Position numbers and translations under genes: made by a program
Part shown: in pieces, positions 41,407 to 50,068 of the stretch
Layout of the letters: every line of letters starts with the position of its first letter
Position numbering within the stretch: position 1 is the stretch's first letter
Source of the DNA: Lachnospiraceae bacterium
GTDB lineage: Bacteria > Bacillota > Clostridia > Lachnospirales > Lachnospiraceae
Length of the DNA stretch: 64,000 nt
Direction: 5' to 3'
Assembly: GCA_017434885.1 (NCBI GenBank)
Contig: JAFSGE010000005.1
Location: 1-64,000, forward strand
Notes under the pieces: model-generated
Database searches by the model: none
Seen by the model: only the letters and a program-made list of their open reading frames with translations
Told to the model about the DNA's origin: nothing

Positions 41407-42930
41407 TTATAATCCTCCTAACATGTTTGTCACAGCAGTTGAATTGGATTGCATCTTTGCCATGGCTGTTTCCATTTCGGCAAATTTCTTGTACCACTTG
41501 TCTTCATACGCAAACAGCTTTTCTTCCAAATCAGCAATCTTGCTGGTATAACTCGTATAGTCTGATGTAAGCTTCTTGTCATCATAAAAATTACCGTAGC
41601 TCCGATAACCGTTAACTGACTTGGACATGTCAAACATCTTATCGTAAAGCTTCTGGGATAACTGTGAGAAAAAGCTCACAACCGTATCCGGATTATTGGT
41701 AATCATTTCTTTCAGCTTATTGGTAGCTGTGGATGTATTTTCATCATCTGCATCACCGTCGATATGATATGCATTACGCTCATATTTCTCTGCACTGAAA
41801 TATCCCAACGTTGCGATACCAAAATCAGAAAGATACATTGTTTTTCCGTTTACCGTAAAACCGGATGACATAACATCTTTCAAAGCCGTGCTGATATCGG
41901 ACAAATTCTCATCTCTGTAAAGAAGGGAATCCTTGATTTTCTGTTCCCAGTCTTCCACTTTCTTTTCCGACATGGAATACTCTTCTTCTTCCGACAACGG
42001 GTCATAATCCTTACCGCTGTCATCATTGTACAATTTGTCCATGCTGTTGATAAGCTCATTGTACTCCTTGAAGAGATTTTTAATCATATCATAGATACCG
42101 GAGGTATCATTTTCTGTCGTCAGTGTTACTTCTTCTCCCGCCTTGGTCTGCTGCAGAGCCGTAATAGTAAGTCCGTTTATCTGGAATACGTTGGTATCGC
42201 TGGTAAATTCGGCATCATTGAGCCAAATCTTGGCATTACTTCCGTCTACCTTTGTTGCACCTGCATCCTCGGTCAGTTTTAACGCAGACAATGCTGCCAG
42301 TCCGTTTGCATCAGAAGAAGTAAGTGTAAAATCACTGGCTTCTCCGGATTTTTTCGCACTGACAAACAATCTGCCCTGTTTCTCATCAAAGCTTGCATTT
42401 AAGCCGTTATCCTTTAACTGGGTTAGCACATCTGATATTGTGGTATTTTCATTTACTGTGATATCTACAGATTTTGCGCTGCTGCCGGTTCCTGTTGTCA
42501 GTGTAATGGTTCCTTCTCCTTCAACAGTACTGCCTGTAATATCGCTTAACTTTGTCAGCGCATTTAATTTGCCTGCATCACTTCCTGCCAACTTACCACC
42601 TGTTAAATATGCAGTTTTTGCCAACCGCTCCACACGCAGGGTCTGCACACTGTTAACAGCATTTTCGCTTGTAATTACATTTGCAATATTGCTGTTGGAC
42701 ACTTTCGTTGTTTTCTTTGCATAGTCAGCAGACAAACGCATGTTGGAAACATACTTATTCTGAAAGCTTTTCAGCTTGGTGTTTAAATCCTTCCACGCTT
42801 CCTGCTTCCACTCCAGCTTTTTCTGTTCTTTTTTGGTATTGTCTACCTTCTTCTGCCTTACAGCAACCAGTTCCTGGATAATGCTTTCTGTATCAAGTCC
42901 GGAATTCATTCCGGTTAATCGCATTGCCAT
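41407..42930 (-). CDS. fliD: flagellar cap protein FliD
   Basis: 507 residues. N-terminal RLTGMNSGLDTESIIQELVA is diagnostic of FliD. A heptad helix follows (KKVDNTKKEQKKLEWKQEAW), then the variable D2/D3 region and the C-terminal FliD domain (STALKDVMSSGFTVNGKTMY, LSDFGIATLGY, DKMFDMSKSVNGYRSYGNFY, KKFAEMETAMAKMQSNSTAV). Five to ten subunits cap the filament and fold incoming flagellin. Sigma-D operon with flaG and fliS. Confidence 0.95.
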   Translation of the reverse strand: MAMRLTGMNSGLDTESIIQELVAVRQKKVDNTKKEQKKLEWKQEAWKDLNTKLKSFQNKYVSNMRLSADYAKKTTKVSNSNIANVITSENAVNSVQTLRVERLAKTAYLTGGKLAGSDAGKLNALTKLSDITGSTVEGEGTITLTTGTGSSAKSVDITVNENTTISDVLTQLKDNGLNASFDEKQGRLFVSAKKSGEASDFTLTSSDANGLAALSALKLTEDAGATKVDGSNAKIWLNDAEFTSDTNVFQINGLTITALQQTKAGEEVTLTTENDTSGIYDMIKNLFKEYNELINSMDKLYNDDSGKDYDPLSEEEEYSMSEKKVEDWEQKIKDSLLYRDENLSDISTALKDVMSSGFTVNGKTMYLSDFGIATLGYFSAEKYERNAYHIDGDADDENTSTATNKLKEMITNNPDTVVSFFSQLSQKLYDKMFDMSKSVNGYRSYGNFYDDKKLTSDYTSYTSKIADLEEKLFAYEDKWYKKFAEMETAMAKMQSNSTAVTNMLGGL

Positions 42931-42944
42931 ATATTTGTTACCTC

Positions 42945-43373
42945 CTATCGCTTCTCATCAACAAGAAGTCCTGCGATTTCCCATGCTTTTGCAATCAGGT
43001 CAAGGGTCTTTTCGGGAGGAAGCTCTTTAATTACTTCCTTACTTTCTTTGTCAACAAGCTTGATAGTCACTCTGTTAGTCTCTTCGTGAATACCAAACAC
43101 TGCCTCTGAATTATTCAGATTCTTGTTCAGCTTTTCTACAGCTTTTTTAATCTGTTCTTTGCTCGCCTGCTGGTTTTCAGCAGAGTCGCCCTGACCGCTT
43201 TGGGAATCCTGCTTCTCAACGGATGCTACCTTTGCGGTAGTTGTATCGTAAGCGTAATTCTGTTCAGGTGTAGAAACTTCCGTGTTCTCTACATTTGTTT
43301 TTGTTACAGGCTTAGCCTGCGGTGTTGTCTGTGCCTGATAAGTCATTGCACTGCTTAATGGTTCAATTGCCAT
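42945..43373 (-). CDS. flaG: FlaG family flagellar protein
   Basis: 142 residues from the ATG at 43373 (GGAGGTGA five bases upstream). The first 80 residues are low complexity (glutamine, threonine, serine). The FlaG domain is C-terminal: EQIKKAVEKLNKNLNNSEAV, FGIHEETNRVTIKLVDKESK, EVIKELPPEKTLDLIAKAWE. FlaG affects filament length and stability and almost always precedes fliD. First gene of the operon driven by the sigma-D promoter at 43442. Confidence 0.9.
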   Translation of the reverse strand: MAIEPLSSAMTYQAQTTPQAKPVTKTNVENTEVSTPEQNYAYDTTTAKVASVEKQDSQSGQGDSAENQQASKEQIKKAVEKLNKNLNNSEAVFGIHEETNRVTIKLVDKESKEVIKELPPEKTLDLIAKAWEIAGLLVDEKR

Positions 43374-43441
43374 TGAAATCACCTCCGTGTGATAGTTTGA
43401 AAGTTATTTGTTACTTAGAGTCTCATAGTCTTCTTACTTTT

Positions 43442-43468
43442 ATATCGGATGATATGGAAAAAAATTTA
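43442..43468 (-). promoter_or_regulatory. sigma-D promoter of flaG-fliD-fliS
   Basis: Minus strand TAAA (43465-43468), exactly 15 bases, TCCGATAT (43442-43449). About 70 bases upstream of flaG. Confidence 0.9.
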
Positions 43469-43569
43469 GGGGTTACGACAAATTTCTTTGCAAATCTTGA
43501 ATGTAAAATCCCTTAGTGTTTCCTTGGTAATCCGGCAATATTCCCTCCAAGTGCAAGTGCAATCTCACT

Positions 43570-43881
43570 TTAAGAAATCATCTGCAATTTCTTACTATGT
43601 TCCGCAACCACCTTTTTCACAACACTCATGTCCTGCTTCAGAGTATCATAATCCTCCACGCTGTTTTTGTACCGTTCGTAAGTGGATGTATAGCAGGCCT
43701 CTATGGTCTCCAGTCTCGGCAGAATGATGTTTTCCTGATTCAGCTCGACGCGTTTCAGACGGGTGCTGATTTCCACCACATTATTTTCCAACCTTGCGAT
43801 GTCGCTTTTCATTTCCCGTATATCTTCCCTAATGGGGTCAAGCATATTAGATAAAGATAATAAAATTTCGTTATCTGTCAC
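43570..43881 (-). CDS. small coiled-coil protein of unknown function
   Basis: 103 residues from a GTG at 43881 with GGGAGGTG upstream. The sequence is a long amphipathic coiled coil (SNMLDPIREDIREMKSDIAR, LENNVVEISTRLKRVELNQE, VVKKVVAEHSKKLQMIS) with the N-terminus TDNEILLSL. No enzymatic motif, signal or membrane segment. It lies between csrA and flaG but carries the same kind of leader and upstream T-family hairpin as the Rpn genes, so it belongs to that repeated unit class rather than to the flagellar regulon. A Bacillus-type flagellar role is not indicated. Confidence 0.65.
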   Translation of the reverse strand: MTDNEILLSLSNMLDPIREDIREMKSDIARLENNVVEISTRLKRVELNQENIILPRLETIEACYTSTYERYKNSVEDYDTLKQDMSVVKKVVAEHSKKLQMIS

Positions 43882-43904
43882 GTTTTCACCTCCCTTCCTT
43901 ATCA

Positions 43905-44018
43905 GGCAGGCTCCAAAAAAATCCCTGCCTTATCTTTCATAATGAAATAAGCATAGATTTCAGATGTGATTCAGAACATCGAAATAACATATAGAATATA
44001 GATTCAAAACTTATGCTT
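43905..44018 (-). repeat. Rpn-type leader before the coiled-coil gene (copy D)
   Basis: Contains the hairpin GGCAGG/CCTGCC (43905-43929) near the ribosome site and a segment with perfect inverted ends AAGCATA (43949-43955) and TATGCTT (44012-44018). It corresponds in layout and partly in sequence to the Rpn leaders at 9.4, 11.9 and 30.3 kb. Confidence 0.6.
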
Positions 44019-44073
44019 GCAAGAATCGTAGCACACTTTATCTGTTTTGTCATGTCAAAAATTCCGGCATATA

Positions 44074-44133
44074 AAAAGCGGATAGCAACTTGCACAAACA
44101 CAATATCTTGTATTTATCAAGTATCGCTATCCG
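44074..44133 (-). terminator. T-family hairpin 5, downstream of csrA
   Basis: The best-formed copy: CGGATAGC/GCTATCCG extended by ACTTG/CAAGT, with the conserved CACAAACACAATATCTTGTA top and a minus-strand CTTTTT tail. Lies about 80 bases beyond the csrA stop, ending the flgM-csrA operon. Confidence 0.8.
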
Positions 44134-44215
44134 TTCTTAATACTTCATCTTGTATTCGGCGATTTTTCGCACATCATTTTTTCACCAATTTTTCAGCATT
44201 ACGCTAAAATTATTG

Positions 44216-44434
44216 TTATCCAAACAGATTCTTAAGAGCTTCCATTCCGCTAACATCAGCAGCTTCCTTGTTCGCATCCTGAATCTGTACGTATACCTCT
44301 TTGCGGTAAACAGGCACTTCCTTCGGTGCACTGATGCCCAGCTTCACCTGTTCTCCTTTAATTTCCAAAACAGTAATTTCCACGTTATTGTTAATAATCA
44401 GGGCTTCATTTTTCTTTCTGGATAAAGCTAACAT
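44216..44434 (-). CDS. csrA: carbon storage regulator CsrA
   Basis: 72 residues. MLALSRKKNEALIINNNVEI and the RNA-binding strand VKLGISAPKEVPVYRKEVY are diagnostic. CsrA binds AGGA loops in mRNA; in Firmicutes it represses flagellin translation and is sequestered by FliW. A 10-15 residue C-terminal extension (ADVSGMEALKNLFG) matches the FliW-binding type. The ATG follows directly on the fliW stop and its ribosome site lies inside fliW. Likely target: flagellin leader at 39088. Confidence 0.95.
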   Translation of the reverse strand: MLALSRKKNEALIINNNVEITVLEIKGEQVKLGISAPKEVPVYRKEVYVQIQDANKEAADVSGMEALKNLFG

Positions 44435-44899
44435 CTACTCACCTGCTTTCTTCTTTGCATTCAGGATTTCATAAATCGGATATTTTACGGCATAGCCTTC
44501 TCCTTCGATAATCACCTGACATGCCTTTTTCTCTGCCGCATTGATAATAATGGGACCTCTTAAGTTTACCGTCATCTTAGTCAAATCACTGGGAACTGTT
44601 ACTGTCACCATTACAAGGAGTTCTTCGGGAATCAGTTCACCGATAGGCTTTAACAGTTCATCGTCCACTTCCGGATTGTAATCCGGCTTCACAAGAAGGG
44701 GATCCATTACCGGCATGGCAAATGCAGGCTCCTGAACAGACTGCAACCAATGAATTGCGCCAACGCCTTTTTCCTCATCATGCACCAGGGCAAAATCCGT
44801 CAAATCGGGAAATCCGATAATTCCTGCCGGGAAATGAATAATCTTATCATCATCAATTGTAATTTCACCAAATACTTTTGTTTGAATGTTCATAGTCAC
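44435..44899 (-). CDS. fliW: flagellar assembly factor FliW
   Basis: 154 residues. FliW features: IHFPAGIIGFPDLTDFALVH, GAIHWLQSVQEPAFAMPVMD, VTVTVPSDLTKMTVNLRGPI. FliW binds flagellin or CsrA exclusively, so free flagellin releases CsrA to repress its own translation. Abuts csrA with no gap. Last part of the operon flgM-flgN-flgK-flgK-flgL-fliW-csrA. Confidence 0.95.
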   Translation of the reverse strand: MTMNIQTKVFGEITIDDDKIIHFPAGIIGFPDLTDFALVHDEEKGVGAIHWLQSVQEPAFAMPVMDPLLVKPDYNPEVDDELLKPIGELIPEELLVMVTVTVPSDLTKMTVNLRGPIIINAAEKKACQVIIEGEGYAVKYPIYEILNAKKKAGE

Positions 44900-44935
44900 T
44901 CCTATCTGCGCACGCAGCGCTGTCTGTTTATCGGT

Positions 44936-46480
44936 TTAAATGTAGTTCATCAGTGATGTCTGCATGATCTTGCCGGTTGCCATCAATGCAGCTTCATAAG
45001 TAAGCTCTGTACTGGTCAGCTGAATTGCTGTCTCCGTAATATCCACGTCTTCGTTTTCGGACTGCAGTGTCTGGAATGTGGTCTTCTGCTCCATCAAACG
45101 GTTACTTACCAGTTCAAGACGGCTGCTTCTGGTACCGTTTTCGGTTACCGCAATATTGGTATCATCCAAATGTGTCTGCATACGGGTGATGGTGCTTTCA
45201 AACAGTTCATGTACACCTTCTCTGATATAGTCATATGCTTTCTGCGCCGCATCAAGCTGCTTGGTTACTTTTTCATAATCAGCATCCTGCTCTGTCAATC
45301 CTTCTTTTACCTTGGTAAGCGCATTTACGGTTTCTGTCATTTCTGTCAGTTCTGCCATCATCACTTCCAAGTCATTGATATCTCTGTTTAAGTCATGACT
45401 GAATGCTTCTCTTGCGGTAGTATTGACACGGATTGTCTGGTTATATCCCACATCATATTCAATCACCTGGGATTCTTCCTTACCCTGCAAATATTCCTGA
45501 TTGTAATTGATAGTTTTGGTCTGCCCGTCCTCGACCGTGGTTGCCGTACATGCAAAGTAATGCTCCGGACGAAGGTCTCCGTTTTCCCAACTGTCCTTGG
45601 TATAAGTCACCTGAATTTCCGTTTCCGGAGTTACCGTATTCTCCAGGCTCTCATAAGCTTTATTGCTAAATAAAAGCTCACCTGTTTTAGAGCAAAATAC
45701 CACTTTAGACTCATCATTATCGTTTGCACTTGCAATTGCAAGGTATGCCTGTTCTACATTATCAAATGTATCATCAACCGCAATCGTAGTACCACCGGCT
45801 TTAACCGTAGGTGTCACGCCGTCAGAAAGATTATCATAAGCCAGCCTCAGTCTGTAAATATCCGTATTGGAAATACTCTGTTCCGATACATCTTTATACT
45901 TATCAGCCTGATAGTTGGTCTGGGTAATACCGTTCAGCACTTCCTTCATGGTGTAATTGATGCTGTCAAATTTCTCAATTGTTACCTGCTCGGTAATGCT
46001 GTAACTGGGCTGAGGGTTCAAATCCTCAACTTCTTCCGTAAATGATAAGGTAGTATCGGTACGATATCCCGTAAACACGTATCTGCCCGCATAGTCTACA
46101 TTTCCGGTGGAATAATACTCATCCTTCAGATTCCGCATCTGCTCCAAAATAATATTCAAGTCATCTGTAGTTAAATCCTTATTTGCCGCCTTAGTTGCCT
46201 GCTTTACCAAATCGGTAAGCACATCTGCACCTGTTCCCAATGCATCCTCTGTTACCTTCAGCCAGCTTTTTGCATCCGGCGCATTTTTCTCATAAAACTG
46301 AGTCAGTTCGGAAACACTTGTACGAAGACGAAGGGCACGGATTGCCACTACCGGATCATCGGAAGGTCTGGTAAGCTTCTTCTGGGTAGACATCTGCGTA
46401 CTCAATTTATCCTGCAACAATTTATTGTTATTGATATTATACAGGGAGTTATTCTGCATAATCTTGTTGGTCATTCTCAT
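44936..46480 (-). CDS. flgL: hook-filament junction protein FlgL
   Basis: 514 residues. N-terminus MTNKIMQNNSLYNINNNKLL, then STQKKLTRPSDDPVVAIRAL, and a C-terminal helix TETAIQLTSTELTYEAALMA, ending KIMQTSLMNYI, typical of FlgL/HAP3. The central 300 residues are larger than in short FlgL proteins. Start at 46480 (GGCGGG upstream); ATG two codons on is possible. Exported to the hook-filament junction. Confidence 0.92.
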   Translation of the reverse strand: MRMTNKIMQNNSLYNINNNKLLQDKLSTQMSTQKKLTRPSDDPVVAIRALRLRTSVSELTQFYEKNAPDAKSWLKVTEDALGTGADVLTDLVKQATKAANKDLTTDDLNIILEQMRNLKDEYYSTGNVDYAGRYVFTGYRTDTTLSFTEEVEDLNPQPSYSITEQVTIEKFDSINYTMKEVLNGITQTNYQADKYKDVSEQSISNTDIYRLRLAYDNLSDGVTPTVKAGGTTIAVDDTFDNVEQAYLAIASANDNDESKVVFCSKTGELLFSNKAYESLENTVTPETEIQVTYTKDSWENGDLRPEHYFACTATTVEDGQTKTINYNQEYLQGKEESQVIEYDVGYNQTIRVNTTAREAFSHDLNRDINDLEVMMAELTEMTETVNALTKVKEGLTEQDADYEKVTKQLDAAQKAYDYIREGVHELFESTITRMQTHLDDTNIAVTENGTRSSRLELVSNRLMEQKTTFQTLQSENEDVDITETAIQLTSTELTYEAALMATGKIMQTSLMNYI

Positions 46481-46557
46481 GTGAAATTCCCGCCTTTCCT
46501 GTTGCCTGCCGTTTAAATGCAGGTTTCTGTCTGCTTACGGACTTATCGCCCTTTCTT

Positions 46558-48396
46558 TTATACACCGGTTGATAAAATCAACTGGTCATAAATTTCTGTC
46601 AGTGTCTGAATCATCTTGGATGACAATGTATAAGCATTCTGATACTTTACAAGGCTTACCGCTTCTTCATCCTCATCTACACCGCAGACCGAAGTTCTCT
46701 GGTTATCAATTGAGGTTCTAAGCCCCTCATATGTAGTGCAGAAGGTGTTTGCATTGCTGGCATTTAATGCCACATCCGAAAGAATGGATTCCAAAAGCTC
46801 ACTGGCACTGCCGTTTCTGAAACTGAACTTTTCTTTGCTGTTTAAAAGTTCAATCATTTCCTTCACCCGGTCACATTCTTCCACACCGTTGGAAAGATTT
46901 CCTCTGGATCCTAAAAGTCCCGGATTGTCTATCAGATCTTCATTGACTGCAAAATTACCTGCTGTAATTTCATAAAGTCCATTTTTTTCATCAGCCCGAA
47001 GATCATTTTCCTTGTACTGACCGCCGGAAGCAATATTCGCCGTAAACAAAATACATCCTTCATTGCCGTTCACATCATATCCGCTTTTAAAGATTTCATT
47101 TACCTTGTCGGTGAAGCCACGAAGCCATGCATTCATCTGCTCCATATAATAAGGAATACCCTGATATTTTACGGCTTCTTCCGTCTTCACTTCTTTTCCG
47201 ACAAGTCCTGCTGTCACTGCCACATCATTCTTGGCATCATTCATCACAAAAGTATATTTTTCTGTTGCAGGATCATAATTCCATGATTCATAGTAGAATA
47301 TGGTATTACCGATATTGATAACACCGCCCGTATTGGAGAGCGTGCTTTCCTGCATATTTTTCAGATAGTCGTCCTCTACACTGATGACGATTTCCGTCTT
47401 ACCGGATGGGCTGGAGGATGCATCTGTCATGGACTCCATTTTTCCGTGGAAGTTGGCACCGTTGTTACCATCCCTCATTTCCACAAGACCTTTCAGTTTA
47501 CCTTCCATGGCTGCGTTGGTTAAGTTAAATTCATTTCCGTTGGACCATACGATTTCGTACAAACCGTCTACGTCAGTCTGATTCACCTTCTCCTCTGTTG
47601 CTCTTGCAGTGTAGGAAAGGGTATTGTAATCATTGGCATCTACCAGCGTCTGTCCTCCGGCAATCTGTACGATGTAACGGGTACCGCCGGTTTCTCTGTC
47701 CGGATTATTGGTATCATAAATGGGAAGTTCTGTAATCTTTACATCTACGATTTCAGAAAGCTCATCCACCAGTTTTTCTCTCTGGTCACGAAGCTCATTC
47801 GCCGTACCGCCGGAAAGTTCAATTACATTCACCTGTTTATTTAAGGTACAAATCTTTTCCGCAATAGCATTAATCTGGTCCACATTCTGCTTGATTTCCA
47901 GGTTAATGTCTTCCTGCAACTCCTGCAAGTTACCATACATATTGTTGAAGTAATCCGCAAGGGCATTTGCGGTAGAAATAAATTCTGCTTTGGAGCTGTC
48001 ACTGCTGGCATTGGAAACCAGTGACTGGAGCGCATTGCTCATCTTGTTAAACACGGAAGTAAAGCCTGTCACGCCGTCATCTTCAAAGTAATCTTCGATA
48101 GTTCTCGCATAATAAGATTTCACTTCATACTCGCCGTATTTGCAATTATTATCCCAGTACTTCACATCATAGAAAGAATCTCTTACTCTCTCGATGGCAA
48201 TGGTGTCAACACCGGCACCGGCACAGCCGTAAGTGGTAAATGTCCGAAGAGCATTGCTGGCCTGCTGGGTAACCTGCTGTCTGGAATATCCGTCTGTCTG
48301 CGCATTGGCGATATTATTTGCTGTTGTATTCAAAGCGGCGTTGGAAGCCCTAAGACCGGAACCCGCTATATTTAATCCAAAAAATTGTGAAGGCAT
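46558..48396 (-). CDS. flgK: hook-associated protein FlgK, second copy
   Basis: 612 residues. N-terminal rod/hook motif GLNIAGSGLRASNAALNTTA, NNIANAQTDGYSRQQV and the C-terminal VSLVKYQNAYTLSSKMIQTL, EIYDQLILSTGV. An insertion-rich middle (residues 250-470) makes it longer than the first copy. Two cysteines in CGCAGAGVD-like YGCAGAGVDTIAIERV are unusual for an extracellular flagellar protein. Tandem with another FlgK, 15 bases apart. Confidence 0.9.
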   Translation of the reverse strand: MPSQFFGLNIAGSGLRASNAALNTTANNIANAQTDGYSRQQVTQQASNALRTFTTYGCAGAGVDTIAIERVRDSFYDVKYWDNNCKYGEYEVKSYYARTIEDYFEDDGVTGFTSVFNKMSNALQSLVSNASSDSSKAEFISTANALADYFNNMYGNLQELQEDINLEIKQNVDQINAIAEKICTLNKQVNVIELSGGTANELRDQREKLVDELSEIVDVKITELPIYDTNNPDRETGGTRYIVQIAGGQTLVDANDYNTLSYTARATEEKVNQTDVDGLYEIVWSNGNEFNLTNAAMEGKLKGLVEMRDGNNGANFHGKMESMTDASSSPSGKTEIVISVEDDYLKNMQESTLSNTGGVINIGNTIFYYESWNYDPATEKYTFVMNDAKNDVAVTAGLVGKEVKTEEAVKYQGIPYYMEQMNAWLRGFTDKVNEIFKSGYDVNGNEGCILFTANIASGGQYKENDLRADEKNGLYEITAGNFAVNEDLIDNPGLLGSRGNLSNGVEECDRVKEMIELLNSKEKFSFRNGSASELLESILSDVALNASNANTFCTTYEGLRTSIDNQRTSVCGVDEDEEAVSLVKYQNAYTLSSKMIQTLTEIYDQLILSTGV

Positions 48397-48411
48397 TTAC
48401 GCACCTCCTCC

Positions 48412-50040
48412 TTATCTTCCTAATGTGGAAATAATGTGTTCCAACATTTCACTTATTACATTAATGTACCGACTGGATGCGTTAAAAGCATTCTGGAACA
48501 TAATCATGTTACTGAGTTCTTCATCGGAAGAAACACCGAGAATCTGCTCTCTTGCTGCTGCAATATTATCTACGGTAACCTGCTGGTTCTCACTGATTCC
48601 CTTCATAACGGAACCGGTGTTTGCGACCTGGGAAACCAGATTGTTGTAATAATTTACGAAGTTGGTCTGTGTTTTTACCTTGGGATTCAAGGTATGGGTC
48701 TCTTCCGTAAACAGCTCTTTTAATCTGTCTGCGGTTTCCTGGTCAACCTTGCCATCTACCTTGATAAATCCAAGGAGGGAAGGCGCCTGCTTCAGTTCCC
48801 CGTTGATAATAATATTTTCAATGGTAAAGTACGGATTGCCCTGTTTATCGGTTTCTCCTGTAACAGTATCAAATATCTGATAAGGATTACCTTCACTGTT
48901 CAGCATGTATCCGCAGCCGGGGTTTTCTGCCTCCGCAGCTGCTGCCGCATCTGCAAGCACACCGTTAATGGCATTGACAACTTTATTTACCAGCTGGTCA
49001 AACTCAGCCTGCACATTCATGATAATCGACTGTGAAATGTTGGTCTCATAATACTGTTCGTCTGCCAAATCTTCGTAAGTGGCTCTGTGATCGCCTCTCG
49101 CAAAGAGAATTGCCTTAAGGGAACCGATATCTGTATTCATGTCTGTGGAGATTGTCTGCGTCATGTTATAAACATGGGCGCCGTCAATGTTGATGTCCAC
49201 TGAACCGTCAGGCTTTACGGTCTTCTCTGCAAATTTCTCCCAGTAAGGTGTGTAGAATCCGGTAAGCGGATCAGCCTGCACGCCGATTTTGTTTACCATA
49301 TCATCTTTTACAAAATCGTTGCTCTCAAACTGAATGCTTACAAATCCGTCTATTCCTTCGGTAACACTGATGTGTCCCATCTTGGAAAGCTCATCTATTA
49401 AGTAGTTCCGCTCATCACGAAGGTCATTTGCCTTTTCGTGCTGACCGGACTCAATTTTCATAATTTCTTCATTTAACTCTTTGATTCTCTCGCCGTACTT
49501 GTTAATCGTATCAACATACTCTTTTACTTTGTAATTCAAGTTGTCCTGATACTCGCCAAGTCCCTGATAAACAGCTCCCGCACGTTCGATAAACTCATAG
49601 CAGCGTTGCACAAACACACCCTGATTTACCGCGTTGGAAGGGTCTTTGGAAAGCTCCTGTACGGAAACCCACAAATTATCAATCGATTCGGAAAAGGTTT
49701 CCCCCTGAAGCTCCTGGAACAAATCTTCCACTTCCTCAACAGCACCTACAGTGGTGTCATAAAAAGCGCCGCGTCCTGCTTCCCGTCTGTAATTTTTATC
49801 AAGGAAATAATCTCTGACCTGTTTTACATTAGAGTAGTTGACACCAAGACCAATCTGCTGATAAGCATTGGCAGAAGCGGTCTTGGAAATGGTATTATAA
49901 TAACGGGTACCAAGCTGCACCTGCTGCCTGGTAAACCCGGTTGTATCTATATTGGACATATTGTGCGCTGTGGTATTCAGCGCATTCTGACTTGTCTGTA
50001 ATCCGGAAGTTCCGACATATAAACTACCCATTAAACCCAT
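48412..50040 (-). CDS. flgK: hook-associated protein FlgK, first copy
   Basis: 542 residues. GSLYVGTSGLQTSQNALNTT, AHNMSNIDTTGFTRQQVQLG and the C-terminal LSNMIMFQNAFNASSRYINV, ISEMLEHIISTLGR. The two FlgK proteins share the ends but differ in the middle, so the junction may contain both or they may form successive rings. Part of the sigma-D operon. Confidence 0.92.
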   Translation of the reverse strand: MGLMGSLYVGTSGLQTSQNALNTTAHNMSNIDTTGFTRQQVQLGTRYYNTISKTASANAYQQIGLGVNYSNVKQVRDYFLDKNYRREAGRGAFYDTTVGAVEEVEDLFQELQGETFSESIDNLWVSVQELSKDPSNAVNQGVFVQRCYEFIERAGAVYQGLGEYQDNLNYKVKEYVDTINKYGERIKELNEEIMKIESGQHEKANDLRDERNYLIDELSKMGHISVTEGIDGFVSIQFESNDFVKDDMVNKIGVQADPLTGFYTPYWEKFAEKTVKPDGSVDINIDGAHVYNMTQTISTDMNTDIGSLKAILFARGDHRATYEDLADEQYYETNISQSIIMNVQAEFDQLVNKVVNAINGVLADAAAAAEAENPGCGYMLNSEGNPYQIFDTVTGETDKQGNPYFTIENIIINGELKQAPSLLGFIKVDGKVDQETADRLKELFTEETHTLNPKVKTQTNFVNYYNNLVSQVANTGSVMKGISENQQVTVDNIAAAREQILGVSSDEELSNMIMFQNAFNASSRYINVISEMLEHIISTLGR

Positions 50041-50068
50041 CGTGTCACCTCATATATCTGCAAGGATT

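Noticed and set aside
42143-42724. Long plus-strand open frame opposite fliD (and similar ones opposite LicD, FlgK and GH94 genes)
   Set aside because: No ribosome sites and low-complexity translations. The opposite strand carries well-conserved proteins, so these are antisense shadows.
43488-43569. Frame SEIALALGGNIAGLPRKH after the coiled-coil gene
   Set aside because: Eighteen codons without a start; possibly a remnant tail but not assignable.
5542-44133. Recurrent 60-base hairpins considered as a CRISPR array or IS ends
   Set aside because: They are dispersed kilobases apart, not in an array, and do not bracket a transposase with matching ends.
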